Assembly (NCBI GenBank): GCA_959596495.1
Contig: CAUFXK010000073.1
Location: forward strand, 1-9,126
From: an uncultured Collinsella sp.
GTDB taxonomy: Bacteria > Actinomycetota > Coriobacteriia > Coriobacteriales > Coriobacteriaceae
Reading direction: 5' to 3'
DNA: 9,126 nt
The position numbers were made by a program, and so were the translations under genes. The notes beneath the pieces are model-generated. The model was not told the origin of the DNA. It ran no database searches and worked only from the letters and a program-made list of their open reading frames with translations. Shown here piece by piece: positions 7,101 to 9,126 of the stretch. Every line of letters begins with the position of its first letter. Position 1 is the stretch's first letter.

Positions 7101-9126
7101 GTTGTCATCGGCAAGTCCGAGAGCATTAACATTCCAGTCGAAAAGGTCTGGGAGAACCCCAGGATTCCCCATCCTAATAAGGTCAAAGTAAATCTCAAGA
7201 ACGGCGATACCGTCATCGATTCGATCACCCTGAGCGAGTCCAACGACTGGAAGGGCGTCTTCTCCAGCCTGCCGCAGCGTGATGCTTCCGGCGCCGTGAT
7301 CGACTACACCGTGGCCGAGGACGCCGTCGAGGGCTACAGCTCCAAGGTCACCGGCGACGCCGAGCACGGCTTCACCGTGACCAACGCCTCCACGGCCAAG
7401 GTCTCGGTGCCCGTCGAGAAGAAGTGGGTCGGCCCGGCGGCCGCCAAGGCCACCGTGCGCCTGCTCGCCGACGGGAAGGACACCGGCGAGTCGGCCGAGC
7501 TGTCAGAGTCCAATAACTGGAGGCACTCCTTCGAGGGCCTGGCCAAGTACTCCAAGTCCGGCGCCGTGATCGACTACACCGTGGCCGAGGACGCCGTCGA
7601 GGGCTACAGCTCCAAGGTCACCGGCGACGCCGAGCACGGCTTCACCGTGACCAACACTGTGAAGACGGGCGAGCTCGACGTCTCCAAGGCCGTCGCGGCG
7701 CGCGAGGGCCTGGCGGTCGACGCAGACAAGACATTTGAGTTTGAGGTCGAGGCCACCGATGCCGCGGGCCACGGCGTGTCCGGCACCTACGGTGACGCGA
7801 CGTTCGAGGGCGGCGAGGCGACCCTCAAGCTCAAAGATGGCCAGATGGCGAGGATCACGGGACTGCCCGCGGGAACCGCCTACACGGTGACCGAGCGCGC
7901 CGCCGCTGGCTACAAGGCTGCAGTGAACGGAGCCGAGGGCTCCAAGGCCGAGGGCTCCATCGCGGCAGACCAGGTCTCCTCCGCCGTCTTCACCAACACC
8001 TTCGACCCCGCCCCCGCCACGGTGTCCGTCCCCGAGCTCACCAAGGTGCTCGCGGGCGGCCGCAAGCCCGGCCTCCAGGAGGGGGAGTTCGCCTTTGAGC
8101 TCTCCCTCGCCGACGGTGCGGGCAATGTCCTCGAGGGCTACCCAATCGAGGCGAAGAATGACAAGGACGGCAAGGTTTCCTTTGGCGAGCTCAGCTTCAC
8201 CAATCCGGGCACCTACCACGCGACCGTGACCGAGAAAGCAAGCGGCGATGTCCTGATTGAGGACGACGCGCATGCCTACACCTTTGACATCGCGGTGACT
8301 CAGACCGGTGCCGGCCTTAAGGCCGAGATCTCCAACGAGCGGGGCAAGAAGACCTTCACCAACACCTTCACGCCGCACGACAACACCAAGACCGTCACCA
8401 AGGCGAACGCCTCGGGCGCCAAGGTCGATGTGGATGGCAAGCCGGTGGGCGTGGGCGATATCCTCACCTATACCATCGGCTGGGCCAATAACAGCGTCGA
8501 CGACAGGGGCGCCGCGCAGGCGGCCGACGTGACGGTGACCGATGTCCTGCCCAAGGGCGTTAACTATGTTGAGGGTTCTGCCGACGGTGCCGCCTACGAC
8601 GCTGCGACGCGCACCCTTACCTGGTCGCTCGGCGAGCAGGCTGCGGGCGCCACGGGCACGCTCAGCTTTGACGTGAAGGTCTCCGCCGAAGCCGCCGTGG
8701 TCGACGACATCTCCAACACCGCCACGGTCAAGGTGGGGGAGAACGAATCCCAGACCAACACGACCCACAACAGCGTGTCCCGCGAGGGCAGCCTCACCGT
8801 CAAGAAGACGGTCGTCGGCGGCGACAGCCAACGCGAGTTCGGCTTTACGGTCGCGCTGACCGACGGGGACGGCGAGCCCGTCTCTGGCATCTTCGGCAAG
8901 GGCGAGCACGCCGTGACGTTCACGGACGGCAAGACGACCTTCACGCTTAAGGACGGCGGGGAGAAGGCCATCGACGGCCTGCCCGTGGGCGCGCGCTACA
9001 CCGTGACCGAGGATGCCGCCGAGGGCTACACGACTGCTGTTAACGGGGCTGACGGCTCCAAGGCCGAGGGTGCCGTGACCGAGGACGGCGCGACCGTCGC
9101 GTTCACCAACACGTACGGAACGGCCA
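4161..9126 (+). CDS. Giant modular surface adhesin (BspA LRR, Pmp-like repeats, Cna-B/pilin domains), partial
   Basis: A secreted surface protein, 1655 codons visible, open at the right edge. Residues 1-38 are a signal peptide: charged start, hydrophobic core from VAALCLALVLGF, cleavage after AYA. About 108-450 are BspA-type leucine-rich repeats (repeated AF-x-x-C-x-SL-x-x-I and L-P-x-S/T-L). About 600-985 are repeats such as FTMTGGKIENN and GGGVY, typical of Pmp-like beta-helices. Then come Cna-B 1 (990-1076; K995, E1053, N1075), Cna-B 2 (1080-1167; K1087, E1143, N1165), a Cna-B-like/DUF7601-type domain (1170-1282; K1176, E1245, N1279), an FctA/Spy0128-type pilin domain (1284-1404; K1295, E1358, N1401), a DUF11-type domain (about 1406-1541) and another Cna-B-like domain (1543-1652; K1549, E1617, N1650). 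The Lys-Glu-Asn sets suggest self-formed isopeptide bonds stiffening a stalk that displays the repeats. Likely role: adhesion to host, mucus or other bacteria. A cell-wall sorting signal is expected beyond the window. Ligand unknown. Confidence 0.92.
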   Translation, partial: MERKVFGGAGQRVAALCLALVLGFGCLSVGATAGVAYAATASRTAYTAEEFEITQDGVTYSCETTDKGTAEITCIVADDSVTAVNVPGSIERGGQTYKVTKLYFSSGIVAENVEQLTLPDTLEKMYGGNFRRFAKVRELHIPGSIKNFGCSLQNAGSLEKLYFDEGVEEISANMMVNGCSSLSEINLPSTLKMISGSGAFEGATALTSIEFPKDVAFSDTITGVFEDCASLTSVSLPASVTKIPSGMFQGCTSLTSVTALSEIESIGDRAFQNCSSLTGIDFPGTLTSIGSSAFQGCTSLMSVPKLNKVAKMDSGAFQSCKNLRASVDLSSLQNIPDNAFCYTPVKIVGLCDSLKSIGEWAFIQSNVAVQLPRTLETIGNYAFYYGTLPEQLSIPDSVTSVGTAAFSGVGGVKDVTIGRGLTKIPSGMFDDSTVQKITIENSMDDITDSENLPSSGVDIVYTRESIDDGVGATVSDDSTKTLQELVNEAPDGKETVITLKKHVKLDSTLRIPARKMIKITSDEPYTILATKNSGVSVLVNVAERASLELSGKASLRGRYNKGAIISSRGAVVLSDEAVVYDGTTSGDSAGAVDVSGENASLTMTGAVIEQCELRHSYCGAVRASSGAHVVMRGGVIRNNGVVTGATNCYWLTSSGVILWGNARFDMSGGRIEGNNGYRGSAVLAYGQGKGENQRAKFTMTGGQISGNRSSRLEAAYDPSGAVHIEGNAEFTMTGGKIENNVASGKGKGGGVCVVDPGCQNSEKGNTAFIMQGGSISGNSASAGGGVYTYSNDVTLSAGKIEGNTAWSMGGGVYSEGNEYLGYSTLHIENALVVDNHADKQGGGMWFCPTGDAKVYVRDGGLIAKNTADEAGDDFVFTGAKDAKYKLTLANRAPGGGKVSWYRDGGLFNPEGTTAATNPEIPRFTPDGDNGEPLSFTDATPNVALKSVMSEDVYNLGGGQTSLTISGNTAPLGGGIGANGGVVIGKSESINIPVEKVWENPRIPHPNKVKVNLKNGDTVIDSITLSESNDWKGVFSSLPQRDASGAVIDYTVAEDAVEGYSSKVTGDAEHGFTVTNASTAKVSVPVEKKWVGPAAAKATVRLLADGKDTGESAELSESNNWRHSFEGLAKYSKSGAVIDYTVAEDAVEGYSSKVTGDAEHGFTVTNTVKTGELDVSKAVAAREGLAVDADKTFEFEVEATDAAGHGVSGTYGDATFEGGEATLKLKDGQMARITGLPAGTAYTVTERAAAGYKAAVNGAEGSKAEGSIAADQVSSAVFTNTFDPAPATVSVPELTKVLAGGRKPGLQEGEFAFELSLADGAGNVLEGYPIEAKNDKDGKVSFGELSFTNPGTYHATVTEKASGDVLIEDDAHAYTFDIAVTQTGAGLKAEISNERGKKTFTNTFTPHDNTKTVTKANASGAKVDVDGKPVGVGDILTYTIGWANNSVDDRGAAQAADVTVTDVLPKGVNYVEGSADGAAYDAATRTLTWSLGEQAAGATGTLSFDVKVSAEAAVVDDISNTATVKVGENESQTNTTHNSVSREGSLTVKKTVVGGDSQREFGFTVALTDGDGEPVSGIFGKGEHAVTFTDGKTTFTLKDGGEKAIDGLPVGARYTVTEDAAEGYTTAVNGADGSKAEGAVTEDGATVAFTNTYGTA
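7287..7385 (+). repeat. 99-bp perfect direct repeat, copy 1 (Cna-B 1)
   Basis: Identical to 7557-7655, offset 270 bases (90 codons). It encodes the C-terminal third of the Cna-B fold, from SGAVIDYTVAED to HGFTVTN, including the catalytic Glu and the bond-forming Asn. The first two thirds of the two domains differ clearly. Confidence 0.97.
7557..7655 (+). repeat. 99-bp perfect direct repeat, copy 2 (Cna-B 2)
   Basis: Second copy of the repeat at 7287-7385, without a single difference even at third codon positions. Identity begins at TCCGGCGCC and ends at GACCAAC; the bases on either side differ. Confidence 0.97.

Noticed and set aside
5076..7367. 763-codon open frame on the minus strand inside the surface-protein gene
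   Set aside because: It lies wholly antisense to a gene with clear signal peptide, repeats and domains. Its translation has no recognisable motif, and long antisense open frames are expected in this kind of codon-biased DNA.
7503..8909. 468-codon minus-strand open frame over the Cna-B region
   Set aside because: Antisense shadow of the GC-rich domains. Its Gly/Val/Leu/Asp-rich translation simply mirrors GCC, GTC and GAC codons of the plus strand.

Overview
The window looks like chromosomal DNA from a high-GC Gram-positive gut bacterium, most likely a Coriobacteriia actinomycete such as Collinsella. This is an inference from codon use, from the LemA, TetR and TadA proteins, and from a giant secreted surface protein with Gram-positive adhesin domains. 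No database comparison was possible.

Left part (1-1750). Positions 1-180 hold no convincing gene. A strong hairpin terminator (183-221) closes a minus-strand lemA gene (258-809), which encodes a small membrane-anchored LemA-family protein. A roughly 200-bp divergent intergenic region separates it from a plus-strand TetR-type regulator (1009-1605). In that region a GGTATA/TATACC inverted repeat overlaps the likely lemA -10 box, so the regulator may act on itself and on lemA. The regulator converges almost end to end with a minus-strand tRNA-Ser(UGA) whose CCA end is encoded in the DNA. About 50 bp upstream of that tRNA, and divergent from it, lies the next gene.

Middle part (1750-4160). One uninterrupted 593-codon gene joins a complete tRNA adenosine deaminase (TadA) to a complete GlxK-type glycerate kinase through a Cys/His-containing linker. 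No separate start for the kinase is visible, so the two unrelated activities appear to be made as one chain. A gene-poor stretch of about 630 bp follows. It holds a perfect 20-bp inverted repeat (3547-3615) and a 160-bp element bounded by imperfect 30-bp inverted repeats (3667-3826), both resembling dispersed palindromic or MITE-like elements, and then the AT-richer leader of the surface-protein gene.

Right part (4161-9126). A secreted surface protein starts at a TTG codon behind a good Shine-Dalgarno sequence and runs off the window edge after 1655 codons. In order it shows a signal peptide, BspA-type leucine-rich repeats, a Pmp-like GG-x-I-x-x-N repeat region (probably a beta-helix), two tandem Cna-B domains, a Cna-B-like/DUF7601-type domain, an FctA/Spy0128-type pilin isopeptide domain, a DUF11-type domain and another Cna-B-like domain. 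The sorting signal expected for such a protein would lie beyond the window. Base composition rises sharply at the LRR/beta-helix to Cna-B junction, and the two Cna-B domains share a perfect 99-bp repeat, suggesting modular assembly with recent duplication or gene conversion.

I found no complete novel multi-gene system. The best candidates for something undescribed are the TadA-glycerate kinase fusion and the palindromic elements downstream of it.
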